DNA of 64,000 bases from Bifidobacterium gallicum DSM 20093 = LMG 11596 (GCF_000741205.1 NZ_JGYW01000004.1:310001-374000), one strand, 5' to 3'; counted from the first letter of the stretch, positions 37,182-47,568 are shown. Notes: a model not told the origin generated them from the sequence alone. Numbers and translations are program-made.

Positions 37182-37312
37182 GGATGTTTCACCTCTCTTC
37201 GGGGCACTGCCTCGCTAGTTGGACTTAATTGTTGATGCTAACACAAAACCTTCACGTAATAATCGCGAAAGCGCCATTTTGTGCCGGTTCAAGCCCGCTT
37301 GTCGTGGCCATG

Positions 37313-37600
37313 TCAGATCAGGACCCTCAGCACAATCAGCGCAAAATACAACACAAGAAAACTGGTGTCGAAATATATGGGTCCCAACGGGATTGGCTTG
37401 ATATAGCGGCGCAGCCAGCGCAACGGGGGTTCGGTCAACTGGTAGTCCAGCCGTACCAATGTAGCCATGATGCCACGCGGTGTCCAACGTGTCAGCGCCA
37501 TCACCCAGTCCAGGATCATACGGATGAACAAGACGGTGATATACGCTTCAATCAGCCAATCGAGTATGCGCAGAATAATGAACAGAAAACCAGACAGCAT
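37313..37600 (-). CDS. YggT-family membrane protein
   Basis: 95 residues with two hydrophobic spans (FLFIILRILDWLIEAYITVL near 5-24 and FLVLYFALIVLRVLI at the end). A conserved amphipathic stretch, DPPLRWLRRYI-like (here TEPPLRWLRRYIKP), lies between them. YggT proteins stand between sepF and divIVA in many Gram-positives. The gene begins four bases after the sepF stop. Molecular role is not established. Confidence 0.88.
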   Translation of the reverse strand: MLSGFLFIILRILDWLIEAYITVLFIRMILDWVMALTRWTPRGIMATLVRLDYQLTEPPLRWLRRYIKPIPLGPIYFDTSFLVLYFALIVLRVLI

Positions 37601-37603
37601 GTC

Positions 37604-38077
37604 TCAGTCAGCGAACAACTCGCCGTCCAACTCGTCTTCTTTGCTGACAATGTTGACGGACGGCGGGCTCAGCAAATACACGCGTGGCGTGACGCATTCA
37701 AGCGATCCTTGCAAACCGAACACCACGCCGGCCGAAAAATCGATAATGCGATACGCGTCAGCCTGCGGCACGCCGGTCAGGTTCAGCACGACCGGAGTGC
37801 CCTCACGCAACGCACGACCCACCATCTGCGCGTCCTTGTAGGCCTTGGGATGAATGGTCGTGATCCGCGTGACGCGATTCTGAAACGGCTTGGAAATCTT
37901 GTATGGCGATGCCGAGGGAGCCGATGCGGACGAACCCGTCGTGATTGGCGTCACATCATCTTCAGCTTCGAATGTTTCCTCCTGTTCGCGCTCCTCGTCG
38001 AACGTTTCCTCCTCATCGTCTTCCACGACGTCGGACATGCCCAAATAGGACATCGCGTTCTTCATGAATCCTGCCAT
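37604..38077 (-). CDS. sepF: Cell division protein SepF
   Basis: 157 residues. The N-terminal amphipathic membrane helix (MAGFMKNAMSYLG) and an acidic linker precede the conserved SepF domain (HPKAYKDAQMVGRALREG, VVLNLTGV, RIIDFSAGVVFGLQG). SepF tethers FtsZ to the membrane, which matters because no ftsA is seen here. AAAGGA precedes the start. It lies directly after ftsZ. Confidence 0.95.
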   Translation of the reverse strand: MAGFMKNAMSYLGMSDVVEDDEEETFDEEREQEETFEAEDDVTPITTGSSASAPSASPYKISKPFQNRVTRITTIHPKAYKDAQMVGRALREGTPVVLNLTGVPQADAYRIIDFSAGVVFGLQGSLECVTPRVYLLSPPSVNIVSKEDELDGELFAD

Positions 38078-38110
38078 GCTGCTGGTTCCTTTTCTCTGCA
38101 GGTGTAATCA

Positions 38111-38131
38111 GGCCGCCCGTGTGGGGCGGCC
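38111..38131 (-). terminator. GC-rich hairpin between ftsZ and sepF
   Basis: GGCCGCCC and GGGCGGCC pair around a five-base loop, ten bases after the ftsZ stop. There is no T-tract, so it may be a partial terminator or an mRNA-stabilising stem rather than a full stop. Confidence 0.45.
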
Positions 38132-38140
38132 CGAGGGGTT

Positions 38141-39409
38141 TCAGCGCAAGAAATCCGGGATGTCAAGATCTCCCAGATCATCTTCATCGTCGGTTGTGTA
38201 TTCGCTCGCGTATTGCGTTGTGAATTCCGTCGTCACGTCGTTGTTCTGCACCGGCGCGGCCTGCTGAATCGGGAACGCGGCCGACGGCGCGGTGTAAGTG
38301 GCAGGCTGCGCAGGGGCCGGTTCAGCCGGGGCTGCCACTGCGGGTTGGGCGGCCTGAACAGGCTGGGCAGGCTGAGCGGCCGGCGTTTCGTGCGGGCGCA
38401 TCAACGCGTCGATGGAAGTCGGGGCTTCCTTCTTGGCGGCCTTGTGCTTGTTGTCAAATCCTGCCGCGATCACGGTCACGCGCATTTCGTCACCATAGGC
38501 GTCGTCGAGTGCCATACCCCAAATGACTTGGGCTTCAGGGTGGATGGCCTGGCGCACAAGGTTCGTTGCGGCCACGACTTCCTGGAGTTCCAAATCGTTG
38601 GCAGCGGCCACGTTGATCAAGACGCCCGTGGCGCCTTCCACGCTCTCCTCAAGCAGTGGCGAGCTGATTGCGATTTCGGCGGCCTGCGTGGCGCGGTCTT
38701 CGCCCCGTGCCGAACCGATGCCGAACAGGGCCGTACCCGAGTCGCGCAGGATCGACGTGATGTCCTGGAAGTCCACGTTGACGTAAGGGTTCTGACGAAT
38801 CAGGTCGGTGATGCCTTGCACACCAGCCAACAGTGCCGTGTCGGCCGTACGGAACGCGTCCACAATGCCGATGGAACGGTCAGACAGTTCGAGCAGACGG
38901 TCATTGGGGATGATGATGATTGCGTCCACTTCCTTGCGCAGGTTCTCGATGCCGAGCGCGGCCGAGTTCGCACGCTGTGGACCTTCAAAGCTGAACGGAC
39001 GCGTGACCACCGCGATCGTCAGCGCGCCTTGCTGACGGGCCGCACGCGCCACAATCGGGCTGGCACCAGTACCCGTGCCGCCACCTTCACCGCACGTGAT
39101 GAACACCATGTCGGCACCCTTGACGGCTTCCTCAATTTCCGACTGGTGATCCTGGGCGGCCTTCGCGCCCTTTTCAGGATCGGCGCCCGCACCCAGGCCA
39201 CGGTTGGACTGATCGTTGAGTGAAATCTTGATATCCGCATCGGAACGCAGCAAATCCTTGGCATCCGTATTGATGGCCACGAATTCCACATTCTGCAGGC
39301 CTTCAGCAATCATGCGATTGACAGCGTTGCCGCCTGCCCCACCGACACCGACAACCTTGATATACGTCTTGTCATTGAATTCGTCGGATTGGGTAATCTC
39401 GCTCACCAT
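38141..39409 (-). CDS. ftsZ: Cell division GTPase FtsZ
   Basis: 422 residues. The tubulin-type signature GEGGGTGTG is at about 107-115, with GVGGAGGNAVNRM near the N-terminus. The T7 loop region contains NVDFQDI. After the core (about residue 320) comes a Pro/Ala/Gln-rich linker, then the conserved C-terminal peptide DLDIPDFLR that binds SepF. AGGAGA lies before the ATG. Confidence 0.97.
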   Translation of the reverse strand: MVSEITQSDEFNDKTYIKVVGVGGAGGNAVNRMIAEGLQNVEFVAINTDAKDLLRSDADIKISLNDQSNRGLGAGADPEKGAKAAQDHQSEIEEAVKGADMVFITCGEGGGTGTGASPIVARAARQQGALTIAVVTRPFSFEGPQRANSAALGIENLRKEVDAIIIIPNDRLLELSDRSIGIVDAFRTADTALLAGVQGITDLIRQNPYVNVDFQDITSILRDSGTALFGIGSARGEDRATQAAEIAISSPLLEESVEGATGVLINVAAANDLELQEVVAATNLVRQAIHPEAQVIWGMALDDAYGDEMRVTVIAAGFDNKHKAAKKEAPTSIDALMRPHETPAAQPAQPVQAAQPAVAAPAEPAPAQPATYTAPSAAFPIQQAAPVQNNDVTTEFTTQYASEYTTDDEDDLGDLDIPDFLR

Positions 39410-39626
39410 TGTCTCCTGTCACTCACGGTCTTGGACTACTCTAACGCAAACATACGGATATTCGCCGTGTTGTGCGGTATTTTATCGAACAGCCATATTG
39501 TTTGCGTATGGCTCGTTCACAACGTTTCACCTGCGTTGTCCACCCAGTGGACACAGCTTGCTTTTTTTGTTTATTTCCATTGTGGCATCATTGGCATCTC
39601 ATGCCACGCCAGGCGCACGTGTCTGT

Positions 39627-40874
39627 TTAATAACTGGCGTCCATCGGGTCGTCACCAAACAGCGCTTCACGCTCGTCATGCGTGGTTTGCCTTGAATCCA
39701 ACCATCCATACGGCAAATGCACTTTTTTCGCAAAGCGCACGCGGCCGCGCGGCGCGTCCACAATGCGATCCGCCAAGCGGGCATCGGGGTCAAGCCCGTC
39801 CACAATGCGCTGCATGTCGGCCAATGATTCACATGCCATGAACGCGCGGCGCACGCCGCCACCAACGGGGAATCCTTTCAAATACCAAGCCACATGCTTG
39901 CGCATGTCATGGGCGGCCATACGTTCGTCACCGTCATAGAACTCGGTCAAATATGTCGCATGGCGCATGATGACCTGACACACTTGCCCCAACGTGGGAT
40001 CAGTACGCTCGTCGGAACCGGCGAACGCATGCTTGATGTCGGCGAACAGCCAAGGACGGCCCTGGCATCCACGGCCGATCGCCACGCCGGCGCAACCGGT
40101 TTGCTCCACCATTGCCAACGCGTCGGCCGCACCCCAAATATCACCATTGCCAAACACGGGCACGTCCAGCTGTTCCACAAGTTCGCCAATGCGGCTCCAA
40201 TCGGAATGGCCGCCATAGTATTCGGCCGTCGTGCGCGCATGCAATGTCACGGCTTTGCAGCCTTCCTCTTGCGCGATATGGCCGGCTTCATGGAACGTTT
40301 CATGCTCATGGTCAATGCCGACGCGGATTTTGGCCGTCACAGGAATGCCAGCCGCATCACACACGCGCACCACGCGCGACACCACATCCGTGAACAAATC
40401 GGTTTTCCACGGCAATGCCGAACCTCCTCCACGGCGTGTGACTTTGGGCACGGGGCATCCGAAGTTCAAATCCACATGGTCGGCCATCTGTTCATCGACC
40501 ACAATCTTGGCGGCTTGTTCCATGATTGACGGGTTGACACCATACAACTGCAACGAGCGAATACGCTCGGACGGCGCGAACCGGCACAACCGCAACGCTT
40601 TGGGATTGCGCGCCACGAGCGCGCGCGCCGTGATCATTTCAGCCACATACAACCCGTCGGGACCATATTGCTCGCACAACACGCGGAACGGCCAGTTGGT
40701 CACGCCAGCCATCGGCGACAAGATAACGGGTGTGCCCACATGCACGTTGCCCAAATCCACTGGAGCCAGCACGGCCGGAGCCTTGGCTGGCAAGTCGTGC
40801 TCCGCAGTACGCGGATCATAATGCGTGGTCTCATGCGGCGTACGCAGCACGGTCTCTTCGGTATGCTTACCCAA
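39627..40874 (-). CDS. dus: tRNA-dihydrouridine synthase (DusB-like)
   Basis: 415 residues, TIM barrel with FMN. It reduces uridines in tRNA D-loops. LSPMAGVTNWPFR opens the barrel, and the catalytic Cys is in NFGCPVPKVTRRGGGSAL. The FMN phosphate site follows (FGNGDIW, AIGRGCQGRPWLF). A C-terminal helical domain binds tRNA. A TTG at 40874 is preferred as start because AAGGAG lies six bases upstream; GTG starts further in are possible. It is downstream of glyS, with a 185-base gap. Confidence 0.92.
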   Translation of the reverse strand: MGKHTEETVLRTPHETTHYDPRTAEHDLPAKAPAVLAPVDLGNVHVGTPVILSPMAGVTNWPFRVLCEQYGPDGLYVAEMITARALVARNPKALRLCRFAPSERIRSLQLYGVNPSIMEQAAKIVVDEQMADHVDLNFGCPVPKVTRRGGGSALPWKTDLFTDVVSRVVRVCDAAGIPVTAKIRVGIDHEHETFHEAGHIAQEEGCKAVTLHARTTAEYYGGHSDWSRIGELVEQLDVPVFGNGDIWGAADALAMVEQTGCAGVAIGRGCQGRPWLFADIKHAFAGSDERTDPTLGQVCQVIMRHATYLTEFYDGDERMAAHDMRKHVAWYLKGFPVGGGVRRAFMACESLADMQRIVDGLDPDARLADRIVDAPRGRVRFAKKVHLPYGWLDSRQTTHDEREALFGDDPMDASY

Positions 40875-41059
40875 CCAACACTCCTTGAACAACACAACAG
40901 CACAACAACGCGGGACATCACGGGACAATACGGAACGCCGGCCCAGAGGGCTTTGCCTGCACACAAAACCGCCGACCATCATAGTACGGTCGGCGGTAAT
41001 GCAAGCGCGCCTGCGAACACCCATCAAGCATCCGCAGCACGCATACGCTTCGTGGACGG

Positions 41060-42535
41060 TCAGTACAGTCCGCCCGCTTCAGCGATCTTCACGGATTCAG
41101 GCCATGCTTCACCGCCAAGCGCCACGGGCACTTGCGGCACGCGCACACGCTTGTCTTCAATGCGAGCGCGCACATAAGCGGCCACGTTGTCGAGCGCCAC
41201 GCGCTCCTGCTGCATCGTGTCACGTTCACGGATCGTGACGGCCTGATCTTCGAGCGTATCGAAATCGACAGTGATGCACAATGGCGTGCCGATTTCATCC
41301 TGGCGACGGTAACGGCGGCCAATGGCGCCGGACTCGTCGTAATCGACCATCCAGTCGTTCAACCGCAGGTCGGCGGCCAGGTTGTGGGCCACGCTCTGCA
41401 GTTCCGGCTTCTTGCTCAACGGCAACACGGCCGCCTTGTACGGGGCCAGGCGCGGATCGAGACGCAGCACCGTGCGCTTGTCAACGCCACCCTTCGTGTT
41501 CGGCGCCTCATCCACGTCGAACGCGTCGACGAGGAACGCCATGAGCGAGCGCGACAGGCCGGCAGCCGGTTCAATCACGTATGGAATGAACTTCTCGCCC
41601 GTGGCCTGGTTGAAGTATGCGAGGTCCTCACCCGAATGCTCGGCATGGGCTGACAAATCGAAGTCGGTACGGTTGGCCACACCTTCAAGCTCGCCCCAAT
41701 CGGAGCCTTGGAAGCCGAACTTGTATTCGATGTCGACCGTGCGCTTCGAATAGTGGGCCAGCTTCTCCTTGGGATGCTCGTAATGACGCAGGTTCTCGGC
41801 CTTGATGCCCAAGTCGAGATACCACTGCGTGCGCGCGTCAATCCAATACTGGTGCCAATCCTCATCTTGGCCTGGAGCGACGAAGAACTCCATCTCCATC
41901 TGCTCAAACTCGCGTGTGCGGAAGATGAAATTGCCTGGCGTGATTTCGTTACGGAAGCTCTTGCCCGTGTTCGCGATGCCGAACGGAGGCTTCATACGCG
42001 AGGAGGTCATGACGTTCTTGAAATCGACAAAAATGCCCTGTGCTGTTTCAGGACGCAAATAATGCAACGAATTCTCGTCTTCCACCGGACCCAGGTTCGT
42101 GCGCAGCATCATGTTGAAGTCACGCGGTTCCGTCCAGTTGCCGCGTGTACCGCAGTTCGGGCACACAATGTCTTTCAGACCGTTCTCCGGCAGCTGGTCG
42201 CCATGCTTCTCAGCATAGGATTCGACGAGCTTGTCTTCACGGTTGCGCTTATGGCAGGTCAGGCATTCGACGAGCGGATCGTTGAACACCGACACATGGC
42301 CCGAAGCGACCCACACAGCCGACGGCAGGATGATCGACGTGTCCACGCCCACCACATCGGCGCGCGTGACGACCATCGAACGCCACCATTCACGCTTGAT
42401 GTTGTCTTTGAGCGCCACACCGAGCGGACCGTAGTCCCATGCGGAACGCGTGCCGCCATAAATCTCGCCGGCTGGGAATACGAAGCCCCTACGCTTGGCG
42501 AGGGAGACGACTTCATCGAGTTTGGAACTAGCCAC
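41060..42535 (-). CDS. glyS: Glycyl-tRNA synthetase, dimeric alpha2 type
   Basis: 491 residues of class II. It opens [20 protein letters not shown], with motif blocks [50 protein letters not shown] (motif 2) and [14 protein letters not shown] near motif 3. A C-terminal anticodon-binding domain ([13 protein letters not shown]) follows. A Cys-x-x-Cys pair (ECLTCHKRN) and a second pair (VCPNCGTRG) form a zinc insert. GTG 42535 with AGAAGG six bases upstream is taken as start. No glycine riboswitch or T-box was recognised in front. Confidence 0.95.
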   Translation of the reverse strand: MASSKLDEVVSLAKRRGFVFPAGEIYGGTRSAWDYGPLGVALKDNIKREWWRSMVVTRADVVGVDTSIILPSAVWVASGHVSVFNDPLVECLTCHKRNREDKLVESYAEKHGDQLPENGLKDIVCPNCGTRGNWTEPRDFNMMLRTNLGPVEDENSLHYLRPETAQGIFVDFKNVMTSSRMKPPFGIANTGKSFRNEITPGNFIFRTREFEQMEMEFFVAPGQDEDWHQYWIDARTQWYLDLGIKAENLRHYEHPKEKLAHYSKRTVDIEYKFGFQGSDWGELEGVANRTDFDLSAHAEHSGEDLAYFNQATGEKFIPYVIEPAAGLSRSLMAFLVDAFDVDEAPNTKGGVDKRTVLRLDPRLAPYKAAVLPLSKKPELQSVAHNLAADLRLNDWMVDYDESGAIGRRYRRQDEIGTPLCITVDFDTLEDQAVTIRERDTMQQERVALDNVAAYVRARIEDKRVRVPQVPVALGGEAWPESVKIAEAGGLY

Positions 42536-42850
42536 AATGCACCTTCTGGTTTGAACGGTTTGGGGTCTATGAATACAAACCCTCACTCTATCGAAACGCT
42601 CTGACGCAGGCCGGCTCTTGCCGTCAGTCACCACACCGCACGCCAACTCACCCTCACCACCCGCTCCACTCGCCGCTACCTGCCCTTCCTCCACTCAACT
42701 TCCCACTCACCATCCCCACTCATTGTGCCGGCCGCCACTGTGTTCTCTTCCGCTGTCCTATTCGTTATGCTCGGCAGCTATCCCCATACCGCTGTCGTCA
42801 TCCGACTTTCCACCGTGTCAACCGTCCAGCATTGCCAGTACGTTCAGGAA

Positions 42851-42957
42851 TCAAGCAGGGGGGCCTGTGGAGTCAAGCATTGTGCTTGGTTCAGCAAGCT
42901 GAGATTGGCGTTACGCCTGACCCTTCGAACCTGTTGGTTAGAACCAGTGTAGGGAGC
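42851..42957 (+). ncRNA. TPP riboswitch controlling thiM
   Basis: Conserved THI-element segments are present: a 5' AGGGGGGCC strand, GCTGAGATT, then ACCCTTCGAACCTG, and the closing GTGTAGGGAGC. The 3' strand AGGGAG sits about seven bases before the thiM ATG and doubles as its ribosome-binding site, so TPP binding should block translation initiation. The remaining 300 bases between glyS and this element hold nothing recognisable. Confidence 0.93.
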
Positions 42958-42964
42958 GTTCGCA

Positions 42965-43861
42965 ATGAATATGCCGGCACAAGATCCGATCCGTCTCGCC
43001 ATCGCCGAAGCCGTGCAACAGGTGCACGACACAACGCCGATGGCTCCATCATTCACGAATTTCGTCACAATCAACCTCGTGGCCAACGCGCAGCTCGCAT
43101 GCGGCGGCAGTGCCGCAATGAGCTTCCTGTCCAACGAGTTCAGCGCAGTCGCCGCGCTCGCCAAAGCTGCCTACATCAACGTCGGCACGCTGATGCCTAG
43201 CTATCCCGATGCGCTACGGGCCATCACGGCCGACCTCAAGGAATCGGGCAAACCGTGGGTACTCGATCCCGTAGCCGCCGGTTTGGGCGCCACACGCACC
43301 AACATTTTGATGGACATGCGTCACAACCCTCCAACAATCGTGCGCGGCAACGCTTCAGAAATCATTGCGCTGGCCAGCATGTGGGGACTCATTGAAGGTT
43401 CATCATCGAACGGTCCCGAAGGTGTCGAATCCGCTGACGACGTGCAGTCCGCCATCGAACCCGCGCGTCTGCTCGCACGCTTCCTGGCCCAACACAGCCC
43501 CGACGGCAAGGCCGCTGTCGCCGTGTCGGGCGAGACCGACCTCGTCACCGATGGCACACGCACGTTCCGTCTTCCCGGCGGCAGCCCGCTGATGACCAAG
43601 ATCACGGGCGCCGGCTGCTCGCTTGGCGGCGTAACGGCCGTCTATTTGTGCGTGGCCGAACCGTTAATCGCCGCGCTCGCCGCCAGCGCACTTTACAATG
43701 TGGCCGCCGAATGCGCTGTACGCACGCTGACTTCCTACACCAAAGTCAACCCCGACACGGTCGCGTTGGGCCCCGGCACATTCCAGCCCGCGTTCCTCGA
43801 CGCGCTCGCCGCGGCCACGCCCGAACAGGTCGCGTCGGCCACGCTGCTCGAAGACAAGTGA
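42965..43861 (+). CDS. thiM: Hydroxyethylthiazole kinase ThiM
   Basis: 298 residues of the ribokinase-like fold. It phosphorylates the thiazole moiety of thiamine for salvage. Visible blocks are SFTNFVTINLVANAQLACGG, VLDPVAAGLGATRT, RGNASEIIAL and the catalytic KITGAGCSLGGV, with the general-base Cys in the anion hole motif G-x-G-C. It follows a TPP riboswitch and precedes fused thiE-thiD on the same strand. Confidence 0.96.
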   Translation: MNMPAQDPIRLAIAEAVQQVHDTTPMAPSFTNFVTINLVANAQLACGGSAAMSFLSNEFSAVAALAKAAYINVGTLMPSYPDALRAITADLKESGKPWVLDPVAAGLGATRTNILMDMRHNPPTIVRGNASEIIALASMWGLIEGSSSNGPEGVESADDVQSAIEPARLLARFLAQHSPDGKAAVAVSGETDLVTDGTRTFRLPGGSPLMTKITGAGCSLGGVTAVYLCVAEPLIAALAASALYNVAAECAVRTLTSYTKVNPDTVALGPGTFQPAFLDALAAATPEQVASATLLEDK

Positions 43862-43953
43862 TTATTTATTATTTTTCACGCATGAGGCATAGGGTTTCCA
43901 CCCCGCCTACCCGCGCCTCACTGGTGACTATGAATCGAAGGTGACAACGTTTT

Positions 43954-45519
43954 ATGGAAATGTTCCCTTATGCATCGATGCGCGACTCGTTCGACTTGCG
44001 CAGCTATGTGGTGCTCGGCCCTGATGATACGAAAGGCCGAGATGTGGCTGATGTGGTGCGTTACGCGTTGCATGGTGGCGCCAGTTTCATCCAGCTGCGC
44101 GCCAAGCATGCCGATGTGCGCGACATTGTGGCCATGGCGGCCGATATCGCCGCGGTGATTGAGGACGAAGGCAAAGCCGACACGGTCGCGTTCGTCATTG
44201 ACGACCGCGTGGATGCGGCGCTCGAGGCGCGGCACAAGGGCATCAAAGTTGATGGCGTGCATATTGGCCAGGACGACAACGATCCGCAAGAGGCGCGCCG
44301 TCTGCTCGGCCGCGACGCGATTGTGGGTTTGAGCGCCAAAACGCCAGACGACATGCGTCGTGCCGAAGCATTGCCGCAAGGCACTGTGGATTATTTGGGT
44401 GCCGGTCCTTGGCATGAGACGAGTACGAAGCCCGATTGCATTGTCGTGGGTGATGATGGTGTCAAGCACACGTTGGATGCGGCCACGTTGCATGCGTTGC
44501 ATGCGTTGACGACGTTGCCGATTGTGGTCGGTGGCGGTGTCAAAGCCGCTGATATTCCTGATTTGGCAGCCAGTGATGCCGATGGTTGGTTTGTGGTTTC
44601 GGCCGTGACAGCGGCCGATGATCCCGAAGCGGCCACGCGCGAGCTCGTGGACGCGTGGCAGGCCGTTCGAGGCGACACCATGCATGACCATCCTGCCGCC
44701 GCGTTGCTGCCGACGACACTGCCTGCGGCGCTCAGCATTGCATCGACTGATTCTTCCGGTGGCGCTGGCGTGCCGGTTGACATCAAAACGATGATGGCCA
44801 ATGGCGTGTTTGCCGAATGTGTGATTTGCGCGATCACGGCGCAGAACACGAAGGGCGTGACCCATCTCGAAGAACTCTCACCGCAAGCCATTGTCAAGCA
44901 GATTGATGCCGTCTACGACGATATTGCGCCAGCTGCCGTCAAGATCGGCATGGTGCCGAGCATTGAAGGCATCAACGCTGTGGCCGACGGATTGCAAGCC
45001 AACAAGGCCACGAACATTGTGGTCGACCCGGTCATGGTGGCCACGAGCGGCGCCAAACTGATCAATGATGATGCGATCGCCACATTGACGTCGCGTCTGT
45101 TCCCGATGGCGACACTGATCACGCCGAACTTGCCTGAAACGCGCGTATTGCTGGAAACCATCGGCTCATCGATTGACCCGCAAGACGAAGACGGCATGGA
45201 ACAAGCGGGCTTGGCCATCGCCCAGCATTTCGGCTGCTCCGTGCTCGTCAAAGGCGGCCATGGGCTGGCCGACGCGAATGATGTGCTCGTGAATGCTGAT
45301 GGCACGACGCAATGGTTCCGTGGCGAGCGCATCAACAATCCGAATACGCATGGCACGGGTTGCACGCTCTCGTCCGCTATCGCGGCGAATCTGGCCAAAG
45401 GTCAGACGTTGGTCGATGCGATTGCGAACGCCAAGCGGTATATCACGGGCGCATTGCGTCAGATGCTCGAGCTTGGCACGGGTTCAGGCCCGTTCGACCA
45501 TGCTTGGATGTGGCGCTGA
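43954..45519 (+). CDS. thiED: Bifunctional ThiE-ThiD fusion
   Basis: 521 residues. Residues 1 to about 240 are thiamine phosphate synthase (ASFIQLRAKHAD, VFVIDDRVD-like AFVIDDRVD, HIGQDD, IVGLSAKT, VGGGVKAADI). Residues from about 258 are HMP/HMP-P kinase (STDSSGGAGVPVDIKTMMANG, ITAQNT, VVDPVMVATSG, LITPNLPE, VLVKGGH, HGTGCTLSSA with the catalytic Cys). Together they phosphorylate HMP and couple it to thiazole phosphate from ThiM, so this two-gene operon is a complete salvage route to thiamine phosphate. AAGGTG precedes the ATG; the gap to thiM is 92 bases. Confidence 0.96.
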   Translation: MEMFPYASMRDSFDLRSYVVLGPDDTKGRDVADVVRYALHGGASFIQLRAKHADVRDIVAMAADIAAVIEDEGKADTVAFVIDDRVDAALEARHKGIKVDGVHIGQDDNDPQEARRLLGRDAIVGLSAKTPDDMRRAEALPQGTVDYLGAGPWHETSTKPDCIVVGDDGVKHTLDAATLHALHALTTLPIVVGGGVKAADIPDLAASDADGWFVVSAVTAADDPEAATRELVDAWQAVRGDTMHDHPAAALLPTTLPAALSIASTDSSGGAGVPVDIKTMMANGVFAECVICAITAQNTKGVTHLEELSPQAIVKQIDAVYDDIAPAAVKIGMVPSIEGINAVADGLQANKATNIVVDPVMVATSGAKLINDDAIATLTSRLFPMATLITPNLPETRVLLETIGSSIDPQDEDGMEQAGLAIAQHFGCSVLVKGGHGLADANDVLVNADGTTQWFRGERINNPNTHGTGCTLSSAIAANLAKGQTLVDAIANAKRYITGALRQMLELGTGSGPFDHAWMWR

Positions 45520-45555
45520 CCTGCTGACAGCGACACCCTCTGTCCCTGAAATCCG

Positions 45556-45617
45556 TTGGCCGTGCCCGGCCCGGCAAGTGACATACATTCATGCTTGCCG
45601 ACGCTGGGCACGGCCAA
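45556..45617. terminator. Nested hairpin between convergent thiED and aminotransferase genes
   Basis: An outer 12-bp stem (TTGGCCGTGCCC with its complement at 45606-45617) encloses a 7-bp stem (CGGCAAG with CTTGCCG). The right arm lies within the last codons of the aminotransferase gene. It is placed to stop transcription from both sides, although no T-tract follows. Confidence 0.55.
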
Positions 45618-46803
45618 TGCGTTCCACAGCCTCCACCAACCGTTCTTCAGGCTGCAGCAGGCTCAACCGCACCCAGTCGGCGCCTTGCTGGCCAAAGCAG
45701 CCGCCATCGAGCACGCACACATCAGTATCGGCCAGCAATTGTGCGGCAAACGACGCGCCGGTTTGGCCTTGCGGCGCATGCATCCATGTATATAAGCCGC
45801 CTTGCGCATCAAACACGTCATAGCCCATGGCACGTAACGGCGTTTGCACAAGCTCACGGCGGTGCGCGTAGCGGGCTGCCAGGTCGCGTACGCTGTGCTG
45901 GTCGCTCATCAACGCGACCACTGCGGCGTCTTGCACAATCGTTGTGACCATGGAGCCCATTTGATAGTGGTAGCGTTTGGCGGCCGTGATCAGGTCGGCG
46001 TTGCCTGCGAGAAAACCAGCGCGCCATCCGGCCATGCCATACATTTTGGACAGGCTGACCACTTCCACAGCCACATCCTTGGCGCCTGCAATTTCGAGGA
46101 TGCTGCATTGCTGCTCACGCACGCCAAGCCCCGCATAGGCAAAATCTTGAATCACGGCGAAATGGTGCCGTTTGGCCAGTGCGATGACCTGTTCAAAGAA
46201 TGCGCGCGGCGCTTGCGCACCCGTGGGATTGTTCGGATAGTTCAACACGAGCAGTTGCACCCGATCCCATGTTGATGCCGGCACGGCGTCCAAATCAGGT
46301 AAAAATCCCAAATCGCGCTCTGCCGGTAGCAGCAGTTCGCGTCCGCGCAGCATCGTCGTCATGCAGTGGTAGCTCGGATAATACGGGTCAACGAACGCGA
46401 CCGTGTCGCCTGGCGACACCAGCACATTGAACAATGACGCCAAGCCATCCACAGCCCCTTCCACCGCGAACAGTTCCGTATCCACGTTCAGATCCACACC
46501 ATGTGTATGGCGATACCAGTGTGCGGCCGCTTGAAGGAACGCGCGTTTGCCATCAAACGACGCATAGCGCGCATTGTCCGGAATGTTGACGGCCTGTACG
46601 GCGGCTTCACGGATGAATGCCGCCGGTTCGGCATCGGGGTTGCCTACTGACAAGTCGATGACATCACGGCCGGCAGCCCGCGCTTGGGCCACCATCACCA
46701 TCGAATGCTCAAACACGTTGGGCCCTATGGCGAGCGCCGTGGGTGACAGTTGCAGGTCTTTGGCGCTCCACTGGGGTGTGTCTGTTGTATGGCGCTCGCT
46801 CAT
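45589..46803 (-). CDS. Class I/II PLP aminotransferase behind the Met/Cys transporter
   Basis: 404 residues, fold-type I. The blocks DLSVGNPDAEP, YPSYH, LNYPNNPTGAQ, DFAYAGLG and SLSKMYGMAGWRAGF (PLP Lys) place it with aspartate/LL-diaminopimelate/N-succinyldiaminopimelate aminotransferase relatives. Substrate is not fixed by sequence. The gene lies 99 bases after metI on the same strand, so it may be the last gene of the metQ-metN-metI operon. A role in methionine or cysteine metabolism, or in lysine precursor synthesis, is possible. AGGAACC precedes the ATG. Confidence 0.85.
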   Translation of the reverse strand: MSERHTTDTPQWSAKDLQLSPTALAIGPNVFEHSMVMVAQARAAGRDVIDLSVGNPDAEPAAFIREAAVQAVNIPDNARYASFDGKRAFLQAAAHWYRHTHGVDLNVDTELFAVEGAVDGLASLFNVLVSPGDTVAFVDPYYPSYHCMTTMLRGRELLLPAERDLGFLPDLDAVPASTWDRVQLLVLNYPNNPTGAQAPRAFFEQVIALAKRHHFAVIQDFAYAGLGVREQQCSILEIAGAKDVAVEVVSLSKMYGMAGWRAGFLAGNADLITAAKRYHYQMGSMVTTIVQDAAVVALMSDQHSVRDLAARYAHRRELVQTPLRAMGYDVFDAQGGLYTWMHAPQGQTGASFAAQLLADTDVCVLDGGCFGQQGADWVRLSLLQPEERLVEAVERIGRAQRRQA

Positions 46804-46902
46804 GGTTCCTCGGTTCGGTATGGCGTGTTGTGGTGTGGTGTGGTTTTGGGGATAGGCGTGAGGCCGACAGCGTATGCTGTACGGCCTGGTTGGCGGGTGT
46901 GG

Positions 46903-47568
46903 TTAGTGGGTGACGGCTCGTGCAATAAGATCACCGATCCATTGGATGGCTTGCACAAGCACGACGAGCAGTACCACGATGGCGATAAGCACGCCCGTTT
47001 CATAGCGGTTGTAGCCGAATTGGATGGCCATGTCTCCGATCCCGCCCGCGCCGATCGTGCCGACCATGGCCGAATAGCCGAGCAGCGAGATGATCGTGAG
47101 CACAATGCCGCGGATGAATGAGGGCAGCGCTTGCGGGAATATGGCGTCACACAGGATTTGGCGTGTGGGCGCGCCCGTGGCGATGGCCGCTTCGATCAGT
47201 CCCGAGTCCACTTCGGTGAACGAGTTTTCGGCGATGCGCGCGAAGAACGGGATGGCGGCGATTGATAGCGCGATCGCACCGCCCAGCGGCGTGTACGGGT
47301 CGCCGATAATCAGCTGGATCAGCGGGATCAGTACCACGAGCAAAATCAGGAACGGCATCGAGCGGATCGCGTTGACGATGAATCCGACGACGTTGTTGAC
47401 GGCCGCGTTCGGGGAGAACAGGTGGTGTTGCGTCAGGAACAGCGCGATGGCCAGCAGCGTGCCGAACACCACGCCGACCACTGTGGCGATCGACACCATG
47501 AAGAACGTGTCGGCAAGCGCCTTGCCCAGATTGTCTTGCAGAATCTCGAGTGTGGATTGCCAGTTCAT
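46903..47568 (-). CDS. metI: Methionine-type ABC transporter permease MetI
   Basis: 221 residues with five predicted membrane helices. The EAA loop that contacts the ATPase is EAAIATGAPTRQILCDAIFPQ without its last residues, followed by GYSAMVGTIGAGGIGDMAIQFGY, characteristic of MetI. It imports methionine or related sulfur amino acids with MetN and MetQ. The start overlaps the metN stop (ATGA). Confidence 0.94.
   Translation of the reverse strand: MNWQSTLEILQDNLGKALADTFFMVSIATVVGVVFGTLLAIALFLTQHHLFSPNAAVNNVVGFIVNAIRSMPFLILLVVLIPLIQLIIGDPYTPLGGAIALSIAAIPFFARIAENSFTEVDSGLIEAAIATGAPTRQILCDAIFPQALPSFIRGIVLTIISLLGYSAMVGTIGAGGIGDMAIQFGYNRYETGVLIAIVVLLVVLVQAIQWIGDLIARAVTH

Noticed and set aside
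42536-42850. Glycine riboswitch or T-box upstream of glyS
   Set aside because: No tandem glycine aptamer or T-box sequence is visible on the minus strand. The only riboswitch in this gap is the plus-strand TPP element.
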